Below are positions 20,641-31,335 of a stretch of 64,000 bases of DNA, one piece after another. This stretch comes from Solen grandis (taxonomy: Eukaryota; Mollusca; Bivalvia; Adapedonta; Solenidae): assembly GCA_021229015.1 (NCBI GenBank), contig CM037785.1, forward strand, positions 1 through 64,000, read 5' to 3'. Position 1 is the first letter of the stretch; the number at the start of each line of letters is the position of its first letter. The notes below the pieces were generated by a model. The model was not told the origin of the DNA. It did not search any database and was given only the letters and a program-made list of their open reading frames with translations. Made by a program: the position numbers and the translations under genes.

Positions 20641-23510
20641 TTTTTAGAAGATCTGAATGGGGAGTCCCAGCGGGAGATTGGAGGAGAGGAATGGGAGAGG
20701 TGAAGTGGAGGGGGACGATGAACGGAACCCCGTACCCGTGTTCACGATGAAGGACCCCTTGGGCGTCAGTGATTTTTCCATTGTTTTAATGAAAAGAGTG
20801 AGTCTGCCGCTACTGGAAGGGGCGAAACACTTTCCCCCAATCGAAGCTGGAAGAGGAAGCGGAAAAGGAGTACCCCCAGGGCTTATCCTACCCCCTTTGA
20901 CTGGTAGAGGTTTGAAGAAGGGGGGGGGGCGTTTAAGGAGGAATCGTGGTCGTGGGACCAGTTGGCGAGGGCCCCCCGGGGAGGGTTACCTCTGAAAGGA
21001 GATTGAGGTTTACCCTTTTCCGGTCCTTCGGGGATTTACCCGGGGAAAACCCAAAAGGCCCTTTGGTATTGGAATTTTTGGGGGAGCCGAAGTAGGAGTG
21101 CGGGGTTGAAAAGGCCCCCGCTCCCGGGATTTGCTCCTCCGGAGGCATCCCTCTTCCTTGATTCGGCCCCCCAAAAAGGGACGAAGAAAAAGGGGGCCGA
21201 CCCAGCTTTTTGAGAAGGGAGAGAAATGCTTTTTTGGGGCGTCCCGGTGGCCCTCCCCCCGCAGCGAGTTTTTCTGAGAAGAGGAGAGGGAAGCAAAATG
21301 AAGTTTTGCAGTCGTGCTAAGGCCCCTAAAAAAAGCCTGAGGGAAGGGTAAAGGACTTTTTGCTGTAGTTGACCCAAAGTGCGGCCCGAAGGAGTAGTAG
21401 AGCGAGATGCCCGGGAAAGAAAGCGGGAGCGTTTCTCCGGATCCGGACCTTCTGCTGAAGCGGTTTAAAAAGGAGGGGCCTTGACCGGGGCCCATGCATC
21501 TAGGTCCCGTTTCGGAGGGTGGATGAAAAAAACACCCTCCCGGAAAAATTTTAGGTTTTGGGGTTAAAACCCAAAAGGCCCAAGGTTGAAGTGGGAAAAA
21601 ACCCGCCGGTCCTGGCTTGGGGGGAGGAAGATTCGAAAACCTCCCGGCCGAAAGGACGACGGAGAGAAAGGGAGCAACTCCGGGTTTGATTTTGGATTCC
21701 CTTTGGCTTACGACAAGGTGAGGTAACCTTGCACCCCTTTCGGGGAGGGAGGAGGGGCCGGGTTTTTATGATGCAGGTAAGGTAGCAAAGACCCCCTGAA
21801 CAGCCCTGTCCCTGGAAAAAAGACTGTGTTGACTCCCCGTCCTCGTTGAGAGAGGATTGTCAGTACCGAGGTTCGGAATGAGCGCTGGATGGCGCGAGGT
21901 GGGCGAAGAGGGGGGACGTCCTCGGAAATAAAGGGGTCCCCCTCCGGGCATGAAGGGAGATTTATCCCCCAAGTGTCGCTCAGAGCGTCCCGCTAGTAGG
22001 GGGATTGCAGTGAGGGAGGGACCCGCCTCAGGGCGAGGGGGGGCATCCTGAGGGGGGAAAAACCCCTAAAAGGGAAAAGGAGGGAAAAAGGGCCACTAGG
22101 GGGTGTGCAGAAGAAGCGCCCTGTGGGGCCGAGGAGGGGGAGACTGAAAGGAACAGTCGTGATCTAAAGGGTTTGGTGGAAGAGAAACCGATCCCTCCTA
22201 GAAGTGAAGGGGCGCCCCGGGTTTACAGGGGGGGGGGGGGGGGCAGAACTGAAATGCCCGGGGGTATTCCCCCATCATGTGGGCCACCCCTGGAAGGATC
22301 GAAGTTGAGGTTGCGCTGAAAAATCCGCACCTTGACCTTCGAAGACGTGGTGGGGGTAAAGGGGACCGGTCCCTAGGAGCGAGCTAGGGGGGCGGTGACC
22401 GGAAATGCCCGGGAACGGTTGTGGGGCGTTTTGGGCACCCCTTAACCGGGGGCAGGGGGCCGAAGCGGAGAAAAAAGCAGGGGTGCTGAGGAAAAACTCG
22501 AGTCGAATTTTTTCAGTTAGAATCGGGGAAAAACCCGGGGACCCACCGCCCGGTGGGAGCCCCCTGGCCCTTGATCGGTGACATCTCTTGCCGTGAGGTG
22601 ATGACCGGTCTGGGTTTTGAACCGATCGCGAACAAAAGATGTTTGACAATGACGGTGACCCGGGGATTGATGACCGGTGCCCGGTGTTTTATGGACCCGG
22701 TCCCCCCGGGACCGGTAGTTACCCGGTGAGGGCCCGTATCATAGACGATGGTCGGTGACGGTTTGACCGGGGACCCGGGGGCTAGACCTGACGGTGACCC
22801 GGGGTGAGTTTGCATGATAATACAAGCAAATGACCGGTCATGCCCGTGACCCGGGGGAGTAGTCTCCTTAGCTCCCCGGGGGGAAAAAAAGGAGAGCCCG
22901 GGGAGGGGAGGAGATGAAGGCGGCCTCTCCGGAGAGGGGGGGGGAAGCCCCCTTTTCCCGGGAGGGGGGAGGGACTCCCACCCCCCAGCATGAACCCAGA
23001 GAAGGAGGGGAAAATGAGGGCCCTTTCCCTTTTTCCGGGATGAGTAGGATCCGTGAAGAGGCTTTTTCAGATCTCGTCGCCCCGAAACACAAAAAGGTGC
23101 AGGTGCGCCCCGGAGCACCCCGAGCTGAAAGGCAGGTGTGGGAGTCCCCCGGGTGCTTGACATGTCCCCGGAGCCCCGAGACGCGACTTTTTAAAAATCA
23201 ATACAAGAACAAGTAAGCAAAATAAAACGGGAAGAACCCAAGAAAACCGTACAAGAAAAATTTTCGAAACGAACAACAGTAATATATACAAAAACAAAAA
23301 AATAAAACCCCGTGCCCCGGGAGCCCCAAAACCGGAAACCCGTGACAAAGGCAAAAAGTCCCGATACGGGCGGGGATTGGGAAAAAACACGATATAGAAT
23401 TAAAACAATAAAGAAAAATATAAACAACACAGCGAGGCTATGAAAAGTAAGAAAAAAGGGGCGTAGCGCAAGAATATCAGAAAGGGGGAAAGTAGGTTTC
23501 CACTGAAACT
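20641..23510 (-). pseudogene. DIRS 5' region with presumed gag-like ORF, not alignable
   Basis: By position this should hold the gag-like ORF and the start of the polymerase ORF. It is GC-rich and has several open minus-strand frames (21,010-21,495, 161 codons; 22,513-23,163, 216 codons), but none has a motif I can name. 22,560-22,870 is dense in GACCGGT/ACCGGTCA strings, giving His-Arg-Ser and Gly-Pro rich translations such as 'KPRPVITSRQ', so a repetitive basic gag segment is likely. No CCHC knuckle and no methyltransferase signature were seen. I infer gag from the context only. Confidence 0.45.
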
Positions 23511-23614
23511 CGATGGTTCCAAACACAATTGGGAAAGGGGGTTCACTTCCCTAACTAGGGGGTTTAGGGAATGGTTATTTTGCGACTTGTTTTGGAAGCT
23601 GTGCACAAAAAGCA
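23511..23614 (-). repeat. DIRS inverted terminal repeat (5' side of the element)
   Basis: This is the inverted partner of 17,715-17,832; the shared core 'GGAAGCTGTGCACAAAAAGCAC' lies at 23,593-23,614. The outer part (23,615-23,651, 'ataatgatgtaataacaggtttgtatttatgcattaaaa') matches one half of the internal complementary region. Confidence 0.88.
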
Positions 23615-24026
23615 CATAATGATGTAATAACAGGTTTGTATTTATGCATTAAAACAAATGACCCCTGGGGCGGGGGCATTTATCACCATAGGGCTTGATT
23701 TTTACAATCTTGGTAAAGGCCCATAAGATGAGCTAATACCAAAAAACTAAGCTTTAGGCCTTTCAGTTTGCAGAAAAGATTTTCAAAGTTTGGTTTTTAA
23801 AATTATTTTTTTGCTCCGTGACCCACTTTTTCAACCCAAACTAAATAATTTGTACAATTTGTGAGGGCATCTAAGGATGTTCCCGTGAAGTTGGTCAAAT
23901 CCTTTACGGTTCAGGAGGAGTGTTCTTTAAAGCAAATTGTTGGCGCGGACGGACGCACGCACGCACGGCGACGGAAAAAAGGTGATCCAAAAAAGTCACC
24001 TTGAGCCTTGTGTCAGGTGAGTAATA

Positions 24027-24863
24027 AGGGGGCAGTCTAACATCGATTTCAAAAGCTTCCTCTATTGCATGTTGGTAATTCGAAAAAAAATACCCCCCCC
24101 ACTAATAAAGAAACATAAAATAAAATAAAAGAAGAAGTGTGAGACAATGCTGTCAATTAAAAAAGTCTCAGACAAACTCCCAACAAGCTCTTCAAAACAT
24201 TAAAACTACAAATGGAATGAGGAAATGCTTTTAAAAGAAACTGTGAACGCTGGATAATGTCCCAAAACGGGTCAAAAAAATGTGACAGAAATGGGTCAAC
24301 CAAAAAAATTTAAAAAGGCGTTTTGAAAATGTGCGCAATGATGCCAAGACAATGCCCCTGTACCAGTGCAGATATCCAAAAGGGGCTTTAAATTGAAAAA
24401 AATGCAAAAAGACAATTTTTACAATAAAAGGGAAAAAACTAGATAGCATACAAAAGTCCCAAACACAAAAAATGATAATGTTGACAAAAATTAACAAATT
24501 ATTCAAGAAACAAAAAACAGTATTGAAGAAAACAGAAAAGAGTCAAAAGATAAAAAAAACTTTGAATGAATGGGGCTAGCTTTAACTTTAATGAAAACAA
24601 AAAGAGGACCTAAGGAGGGGAAATTTAGGAAATGTTAAAAAAAAAAAAAGGGGCCCGAAAACCGGATCCTTGGAAAAAAGCCTTAAAAAGAAAAACAAGG
24701 TTTTAAAAGAAAACCCGATATAAAACTCCCAAAATACATTTTTTTGCCCAGAAACCACCCAAAAAATTTAAAAATTAAATTTTTTTCAAAAAACCTTAAA
24801 AGCGGGGTCATTTTTTTCCCAAATGCCAATTGAAAAATCCCCAAAATAATTTGGGGTTTTTTT
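24027..24863. other. A-rich spacer up to the first scaffold gap
   Basis: 24,050-24,620 is A-rich unique sequence. 24,640-24,863 consists of G/C/A homopolymer stretches typical of poor consensus near a contig end. No gene is visible; the frame at 24,231-24,506 (minus) is low complexity. Confidence 0.45.
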
Positions 24864-24963
24864 NNNNNNNNNNNNNNNNNNNNNNNNNNNNNNNNNNNNN
24901 NNNNNNNNNNNNNNNNNNNNNNNNNNNNNNNNNNNNNNNNNNNNNNNNNNNNNNNNNNNNNNN
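24864..24963. other. Assembly gap, 100 N
   Basis: Exactly 100 N, the usual placeholder for a scaffold join of unknown size. Open frames crossing it (24,683-25,129 minus; 24,830-25,045 plus) are artefacts. Confidence 0.98.
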
Positions 24964-25909
24964 GATGAAACCCTGGGCCAAATTCTTTTTTTTTAATGAA
25001 TTTGATGAAAAACTTTGGTTTCCCTTGGAAACCCAGCAGACATAAATTGTTTTTGTGCATCAAAAATTTCATAAATTCTTCTGCCCCTGAAACTCCCAAA
25101 ATTGGATTTTCATAAAATTTTTTTCCCAAAAATAAAAAATTTTGAAAAGCCTAATGAAAATTTTCTATTTTTTCAATTCCTTTGAAAAACTCGGGTTTTG
25201 CCGCGCCCCAAAAGGAAAAAATTTTTAAAAAATTTTAAAATGTTTTTCTCGGGAAATTTTAAAAGACCTACAGTTATGACTTTTGGGTACATAGCATCGG
25301 CTCTTGTTGTTCAACATCGGGGGCAAAATTTGGGGCCCGGGTGGTCACAAGGGGGCCACCCCCCTGGCCACCCCGGTTTTTTTACAGAAAAATTGGGGAA
25401 TTCTTGAAAAAAATTTTTTAAAAATAGTCCTGGTTTTTTGCCCACATATTTCACAAAAATTTCCCAAAATGTTGGGCCCTTGGCAAATTTCCCAAAGTTT
25501 TATTGAATTTCTTTTTTAAAAGAATTTTTGGTTTTGCCAGGGCAACCAGAATGAAAAATTTTAAAAAAATTCTTTTTCCCTCAAAAAACTTTAACAGATC
25601 TACGTTTTAAATTTTTTTGGACTAGAAATCAGCTTGGGGGTTGCCTCAACACTATCAAAAAATTATATGTTTCGGGTTTTAACCCTTGAGGACCCCCCCC
25701 GGGACTGCCCCCCGATTTTTTTGGGAAAATTTATATGGGGGGAAAACAAAAAACAATTTTTTCCCCTTTTCTGAAACCATTGGTTGGCCAGGGAAGAATT
25801 TTTGTCTTGCCATGGAAACCAGAATGCCAACAATTAAAATGCCTTCTCTTAGAAACTTACAAAACCCCCTACGTTTTATATTTTTTTTATAGTATTTTCC
25901 ATGGTTTTT
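24964..25909. repeat. ~300 bp diverged repeat units flanking the Polinton
   Basis: Three decayed copies share 'ttttgccatgg(c)aaccagaatg...aaaatgcctttctc-gaaacttaaaa-accta-cgtttta': about 25,193-25,290, 25,530-25,612 and 25,807-25,882. 'gggtggtcacaagggggccaccccc' lies between the first two. No coding signal. The block ends where the Polinton terminal repeat begins. Confidence 0.5.
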
Positions 25910-26155
25910 AGTATGGGTTTTGGAATGTGTTTTCCCCCTTTCCACTGCGGGTCAAAACAAAATTCAAAAAACCCCAGCGCGCTAACCCGCGCGCCCGGGG
26001 CTTATCATGTGAAAAACCCCCAAAAAGCGGGACATTCAATACCTATACTTTTTATTAGTTAAAAAAAAACAAAAAAATCACCTAATGTAAAAATCAAAAA
26101 AAATTCTAATGAAAAATTTTAAAAAAAAAACAAAATGAAAAAATAAAAAAATTTG
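25910..26155 (+). repeat. Polinton left terminal inverted repeat
   Basis: It aligns in reverse complement with 44,205-44,435. Shared strings include 'GACCCGCAGTG', 'GCGCG(G/C)(G/A)TTAGCGCG', 'CTTATCATGTG', 'CCCCCAAAAAGC', 'ACATTCAATACCTATACT' and, further in, 'ATTAGTTAAAAAAAA-CAAAAAAATCAC'. Similarity fades after ~26,150. Confidence 0.88.
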
Positions 26156-28635
26156 TTTTTTCCTGAACCATTTTTTACCACTTGAATATGGAGGAGGGGG
26201 GTTTTTTCAAAAGGGATTATAAAAATTCAAAAATTAATACAGTTTTTTTTTTTGGGGTTTTATCCCATTGCCTCTTTTCTCCCCTGTTCTATTTTTTTTG
26301 CCTTTTTTCCCTTCGAATATTTTTTTGGAAACCCGCAAAAGTTTTTTTTTTAATTGTTTAAGCTCATTTTTATTTTTCTAATTCATCAAAATATAATTTT
26401 TAAATTTTTGTTCAGTATCCTCCATCTGTTAAAGCTTTAGGATTAAATTTTTTATACTTTTTTAATTTACTTTAGCAATATTTTTTAATTTTTATCATTT
26501 TTTTTAAATTTTTAATTCTTTAAATTTTTAAGCCTAAAAATTTTTACAGAGGCCCCAATTTCCCCCGATAAAAGGAGCGGCAATTTCTAAGGGAAAATGG
26601 GAATAGGAACAATTAAACCAATATTTCCCTATAATTATATTTGGGGACATAAAAGCTGTGTCTACTCCATCTTTTAATATTTTTTTCCTTTTTATATTTT
26701 TTTTTAATGCTTTACGGTTTTCTCTTCATTAATTTTTTGTTTTCTAAATTCCTTGGGGTTTTTTTTTAATCTAAAATTTTTGGGACTTGGTTCTTTGAAG
26801 TTCTACTTCCAATGCTTTTGCAGTTTGTTCATAGTTGGCTGTGAACTAGTTTTTACTATTTAAATCGGGGTAAAAATTTTGGGGGCCTTTGGGTTGTTTC
26901 TTTTTTAATTTTAATATTATTTGAATTCAAACAATAACGGGGCCCAAATTTTTATTAACTACAGTTGTATTATTTTTCCAACAAACCCAAAAATTAAAAA
27001 CACTTCCCCCCTAAAAAAAAAAGGGGGTTTCCCAAAATTATCATTTTTTTGCTGTTGTTTTTTGGGTAAAGTAATATCACACCCATTTTAAAACGCTCTC
27101 CATAACCAAACACCAACTCGCATTTTCCCCACTTGTCCTTTACTCAAACAGACCAATACCGGATTAACCACCCCTTATCAAAAAAAAACCAACATTTTTT
27201 TCCCTCTCCCGGGCCCTTTTCCAAAGGGAAAACCCCCTTACTTTTATTTTAAAAAAACCTTTTTATTTCAGCATTTTTGAATTTTTTTTTAAGGGGGTTT
27301 TCCTCTATTCTTTTTCCCCACAAGGTCTAATTTTGTTAAAGTTTTAAAGTTTTTTCTTATCAAATTTTTGACTTTAAATTATTAAAAAATTTTTACTTTC
27401 TAAATTTGGTTTAAATTTTTAAATTATGAATCTATCTTACTATTTTTTTAGTATTATACTTTTTAAAACCGAATATATTCTTTTTTAAATAGAAAAAAAT
27501 TTTCCCGCTTAGGGCACACTAAGGAATAAATTTCTAAAACAAAAACCATTGGGAATCCATGTTTATCTATTTTTTGCCCTTTTTTCATCACGAACACTTA
27601 TATTTAATTTTTTTTTCAGAAATTTTCCCCAAATAGTTAATTTTTTTAAAATTGGATTACAAAATTTTTATTTTATAAATTATCTCCAAATTGATTACTC
27701 TAAACGGAATAACACAAAGGGATATTATAGGTGCACCTTTAAAAAAAAATTTATAAAACTATTTATTTGTTCAAAAAGGGAACATATAATTCTTTAAAAG
27801 GGAAAACAAAATCAAATTGATTTTTCCCACCATGGAGGGGGAGGTTAAGAAGGGGGAAAATTTTTCCCCAAATAAGGATCTTTTTTAAATCTAACATTTT
27901 TCTTAATTCTTTGGTTATTTTTAAAATCCATGGGGTTTATTTCCAAACTAAACTTATTTTTGGGGTTTTCTTTTTTTTTTTAAAAAAGGCCAATACCTTT
28001 TTTTTCCCTTCAAACATTTTAATGTTTTTTTCTGTTGTCAAAATTTTTAAAACATCAACTATTTTTTGGGGAAAATTTTTAAAACCTCTAAAAATTATTT
28101 TTTTGGGTGGGGGGGATGTTACGAAGGGTTTAGTATAAATTTCCATTGTCCAATTTAAATTATACCAACCCATAGTATAAGAAAAACCTCTCAATCCAAT
28201 TTTTTATTTTTCCCAATGTTTTTATCTATATATTGTTGTAGGTTTATAGGTTAAATTAATATTGGAAATTATATTTTTCATTTTTATTGATAAAAAAAAA
28301 AATTTTTTTTTAATTTAGTGGAACAAATTTCCCCAAAAGTTCCCTTTGGTGATTTCAAAAACAAAAACTCTTTGGAAAATCCATGATTATTTTTTTTTTT
28401 CCCCCCCTTTATCACAAACACTTATAGTTAATTCGGGAAATTTTTCCTATATTTAAATTTTTATACTCTGAATTACCCAAAATAATTTTTAAAAAATTTC
28501 CCCAAAATTGATTACTCTCAAACGGGGAAAAAACTCCTAAGATTTTACTGGGGTGCCCCCCATTATGAAAATTAAAATTCCCTATTTTTTTGTTCAAGGG
28601 TGAATATAAAAATTGTTTTAATTAAAAATAATATT
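26156..28635 (-). other. Polinton interior, T-rich block, genes not identified
   Basis: The plus strand is strongly T-rich, so any gene is probably on the minus strand. Frames up to ~85 codons exist (27,937-28,194 minus) but no domain is recognisable. Two related passages, about 27,545-27,790 and 28,365-28,610, share 'cttatagttaatt...ttttcccaaaattgattactctaaacgg', which suggests an internal duplication of ~820 bp spacing. Confidence 0.4.
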
Positions 28636-28639
28636 GGGC

Positions 28640-28670
<31 letters not shown>

Positions 28671-29165
28671 CTCTTTTTTTCTTTTCTTTTATTCTTTTTT
28701 TTTTCCTTAAATTTTCTTTTTTTATTTTTTCCCCTTTTCTTTCTCTTTTAAAACTCTTCTAATTTTTTTCTATCTCTTTCTCTTTAAATCTCTTCTAAAA
28801 ATTTCTTTTTCTCTTTCTATTCTTTTTTTCCTTTCTCTTTCTCTTTTTTATTCTTTCTATTTTTTCTTTTTAAAAACTCTTCAAAAATATTTCTCTTTCT
28901 CTTTCTCTTTTTCTTTCTCTTTTTTATTTTTTTCTTTTTTTCTTTTCTTTCTCTTTCAATATCTTCTAATTTTTCTCTTTTTTTTTTCCCCTTTAAAACT
29001 TTTTTAAATTTTTTTCTCTTTTTTTTCTTTTTCTTTTTTTTTCCCAAACTCTTCTAATTTTTCTCTTTCAAACTCTTTTTTACTTTATTCAAAAAAATTT
29101 TCCTTTTTGCCTTTTCTAAGTCTTTTTATTTCCTTTTTTTCTCTTTCAAATTTCCTCATCCTCTG
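28640..29165 (-). repeat. CT-rich minisatellite, possibly a Lys/Glu coiled-coil coding repeat
   Basis: 'tctctttctcttt...aaactcttctaattttttc' is repeated with irregular period (~50-70 bp). Read on the minus strand it gives charged Lys/Glu/Arg stretches with recurring 'FEEFLKRK'-like strings, for example within 28,817-29,047. It could be a repetitive coiled-coil region of a Polinton protein or a non-coding satellite; the sequence does not decide. Confidence 0.55.
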
Positions 29166-30840
29166 TTAGTTTTAAATTTTTTTAAATGCAATTCTATATA
29201 ATTTTTAAATTTTTTTTAATAAAATTCTAAATCCCCTACACCCTTTTTTTTTTTTAAAATTGTTTGAGTGGAGAATTTAAAAAAACCCTTTTTTATAAAA
29301 TTTTCTATATTTCCCATCCTTTAGTTATAATTAAAACTTTTTTAATCTAATTTTCTTATCTCCATGTTTATTATCTTTTATTTTTGGTAGGTTTTTTGGT
29401 TTATCAATATTGGAAATTAAAGGGTACATTTTTTCCCGATAAAAAAATGTCCCTGAAGCTTTTAAAATAATAAATGTTAATTATTTAAAAGGGGGGAGTT
29501 TTTTAAAAAAAAAAACCTTAACATTATAAAAAAAAAGGGAAAAAAATAATTTCATCAGATGGAAACGGAATAAAATTTTTAATGTAGTTTTCCCTAATAT
29601 TTTTGAAAAATTTTTTATTCCAAAAAGTTAAATCAGAAAAAATTTGTAAAAAAGGGGGGGAAAGGGATTGGATGTTTTTTTGGGCAGAATAAATTAAATT
29701 TTTGCTATTTGGTGTTAACTCAGGTTGTGGGTTGACAAAAAAAAAAATCATAAAAATGGGGGGGAGGGTTTAAAACGGGGTTCTTTTTTTCTTTTTCCCA
29801 TATTTACTATCAAACAAAAAGGGTTTTTAAAAAAATTTAAATTTTTTCTCTTCCCCCAAAATAAAAGGGGGGAATGTTTTTAAATTTAATAATTATGAAG
29901 AGAAGTTTAATAAAAAAATTTGGAGTGATTTTAAAATGTAGATCTAAAAAGATTGGAGACTAAAGAAGGTCTTGGTTTTGTATAAAAAACCAAGTAAATT
30001 AAGTTGGGAAAGAACAGATTTTAGAAGGGGGTTTAATTCTTACAACATATAAAAAGCAGCATTTCTCAAATTTTAGTTTTTTCAAAAAGGGGACTTTTGG
30101 CCCTAAAAGAAACCTGGAGGAAAAATTGTGGTATTTAAAAAATGTGAATTTTCTCCACCAAAAAATTTAATTTTGATTAAAACAAAAAACCCAGATAAAT
30201 TTTAAAAAAAATGGGGGAAAATTTTTTCTTGATGAGTAAAAAGGTTTTTAAAACCAAGCAGGAGTTAAAAAGAATTAATGAGTTTAAAAAGGAATTATTT
30301 TTGGGTTTTTTTTGGGGGCACAATCAAAAAACTAAAACAGATATTTTGGGAAACGGGGAATGGCTTTTGATGCTAAAAAACCCCAATTTTTTTAGCAAAT
30401 GTTAAAGATGCATTTGACAGCCCAAATTTGATAAACCTACTCAAATAAAAAAATATAAAAGTGTTTTAAAAAATTGCAAAAAGCAAATTTGATTATGTTT
30501 ATGGAATGGGAAATTATATATGCCCCCCCTAGTGTTTAGGGAAATTTTAAGGTTTTGGAAAAATTAAAAGTTATAATAATAAAAATTGTAGTAGCGGGAA
30601 GAAAAAGGGAAATTAAAAACACTTGGAATTTTTTAATGTTGTAAAGGTTTCTCATGTTAAAAACCTACTACACACAAACAACGTATAAGTGGTCACCAAA
30701 AAAAAAAAATCTTTACCAGAACCTAGGGATAAGTCCGGATAGTTTTTTTAAAACCCTTTTCCGTAGTAAACCAATAAAATTAGTGAAACCAAAAAAACCT
30801 GTGATCTCATTAAATTAAAAACGGAGAACTTTAAGATGAT
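29166..30840. other. Polinton interior, unassigned
   Basis: T-rich to ~29,450, then mixed. The minus frame at 29,524-29,751 (75 codons) is complex enough to be a real gene fragment but matches no family I know. From ~29,900 to 30,800 the plus strand is purine-rich, suggesting a plus-strand gene; the short frame 30,211-30,405 is Lys-rich and unidentified. Confidence 0.35.
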
Positions 30841-30844
30841 AAAA

Positions 30845-31335
30845 CAGCTTTTTATAACGGGAAAGTATTACGTAGGATTTTAGCTTTATTTTTTTCCGAT
30901 TTTTATTTTTTCTAAGGGGCTGGAAAAAAATAACGGGTAACAGCTGTTTTAAATCTTTTCCATAACTAAAAAAAATAAAGCCCATAAATTTTTCCCAAAA
31001 CCTTGAAAACAACATTTCCTGTTGTTTTTAAAAAACAAAGATACAATAGCCCCAATAATACCAGGAAATGCAGCTGCACCCTTTTCCCGGGCAAGTTTTG
31101 CTAAATTTGTTTAGAAATATTTGATAATTTTTTTTTTTAAATCCAATCTCTTACTTTTTCCTCCTTCCCAGGAGGTTTAGGTGTTACATTTTCCACCCCA
31201 CCGGGAATAAAGTCCCCAAAATAACACCAATAATCATTCCAAAAGCATTTAAAAATTACTAAAAATTTGTTATCCCTTGTTCTTTTAAAAATAAAGTTTT
31301 TTTCTTTCTGCAAATGTTGTATTTTCATTTAATAA
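30845..31335 (-). pseudogene. Probable small Polinton membrane protein, frame-broken
   Basis: Read in order on the minus strand: a short charged head, a hydrophobic stretch, 'GVENVTPKPPGKEEKVRDWI' (31,196-31,137), then in another frame 'GAAAFPGIIGAI' (~31,074-31,039) and 'LGKNLWALFF' (~30,995-30,966). A Gly/Ala-rich 'AFPGIIGAIVS' segment followed by 'K(T/A)(T/A)G..V.FL.KNLW' is something I associate with a small unnamed Polinton protein with hydrophobic helices. Its function is unknown to me. The identification rests on memory of the pattern, not on a search. Confidence 0.45.

Larger units (their letters stand above)
17655..23651 (-). mobile_element. DIRS-type tyrosine-recombinase retrotransposon, degraded, ~6.0 kb
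   Basis: Three independent features define it. It has inverted rather than direct terminal repeats (17,715-17,832 against 23,511-23,614). An internal complementary region at 17,871-17,957 matches the joined outer ends of both termini. Minus-strand coding remnants lie in DIRS order: a gag-like region, reverse transcriptase, RNase H and tyrosine recombinase. DIRS elements replicate through a circular intermediate and integrate with a tyrosine recombinase, so no target duplication is expected, and none is seen. The insertion splits a family A satellite unit cleanly. GC content is far above the flanks. All reading frames are broken, by decay, consensus error or both. Confidence 0.9.
17040..24026 (+). 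mobile_element. Family A pearl/Helitron-like element interrupted by a DIRS retrotransposon
   Basis: Family A units run from ~17,040 to 17,654, with 'gtgcc(c)cctggtgcggggtcattt' landmarks near 17,150, 17,303 and 17,504. The array breaks at 'cctattaaatctagtaaaa' and resumes at 23,652 with 'caaatgacccctggggcggggg', exactly the next bases of the unit. A tail, a 'ggacggacgcacgcacgcacggcgacgg' microsatellite (23,947-23,974) and a 3' hairpin (TCACCTTGAG...TCAGGTGA) ending near 24,026 complete it. The 5' head is not clear. Confidence 0.75.

Noticed and set aside
24683..25129. 148-codon minus frame and 71-codon plus frame across N bases
   Set aside because: Both run through the 100-N gap and have no meaning as proteins.
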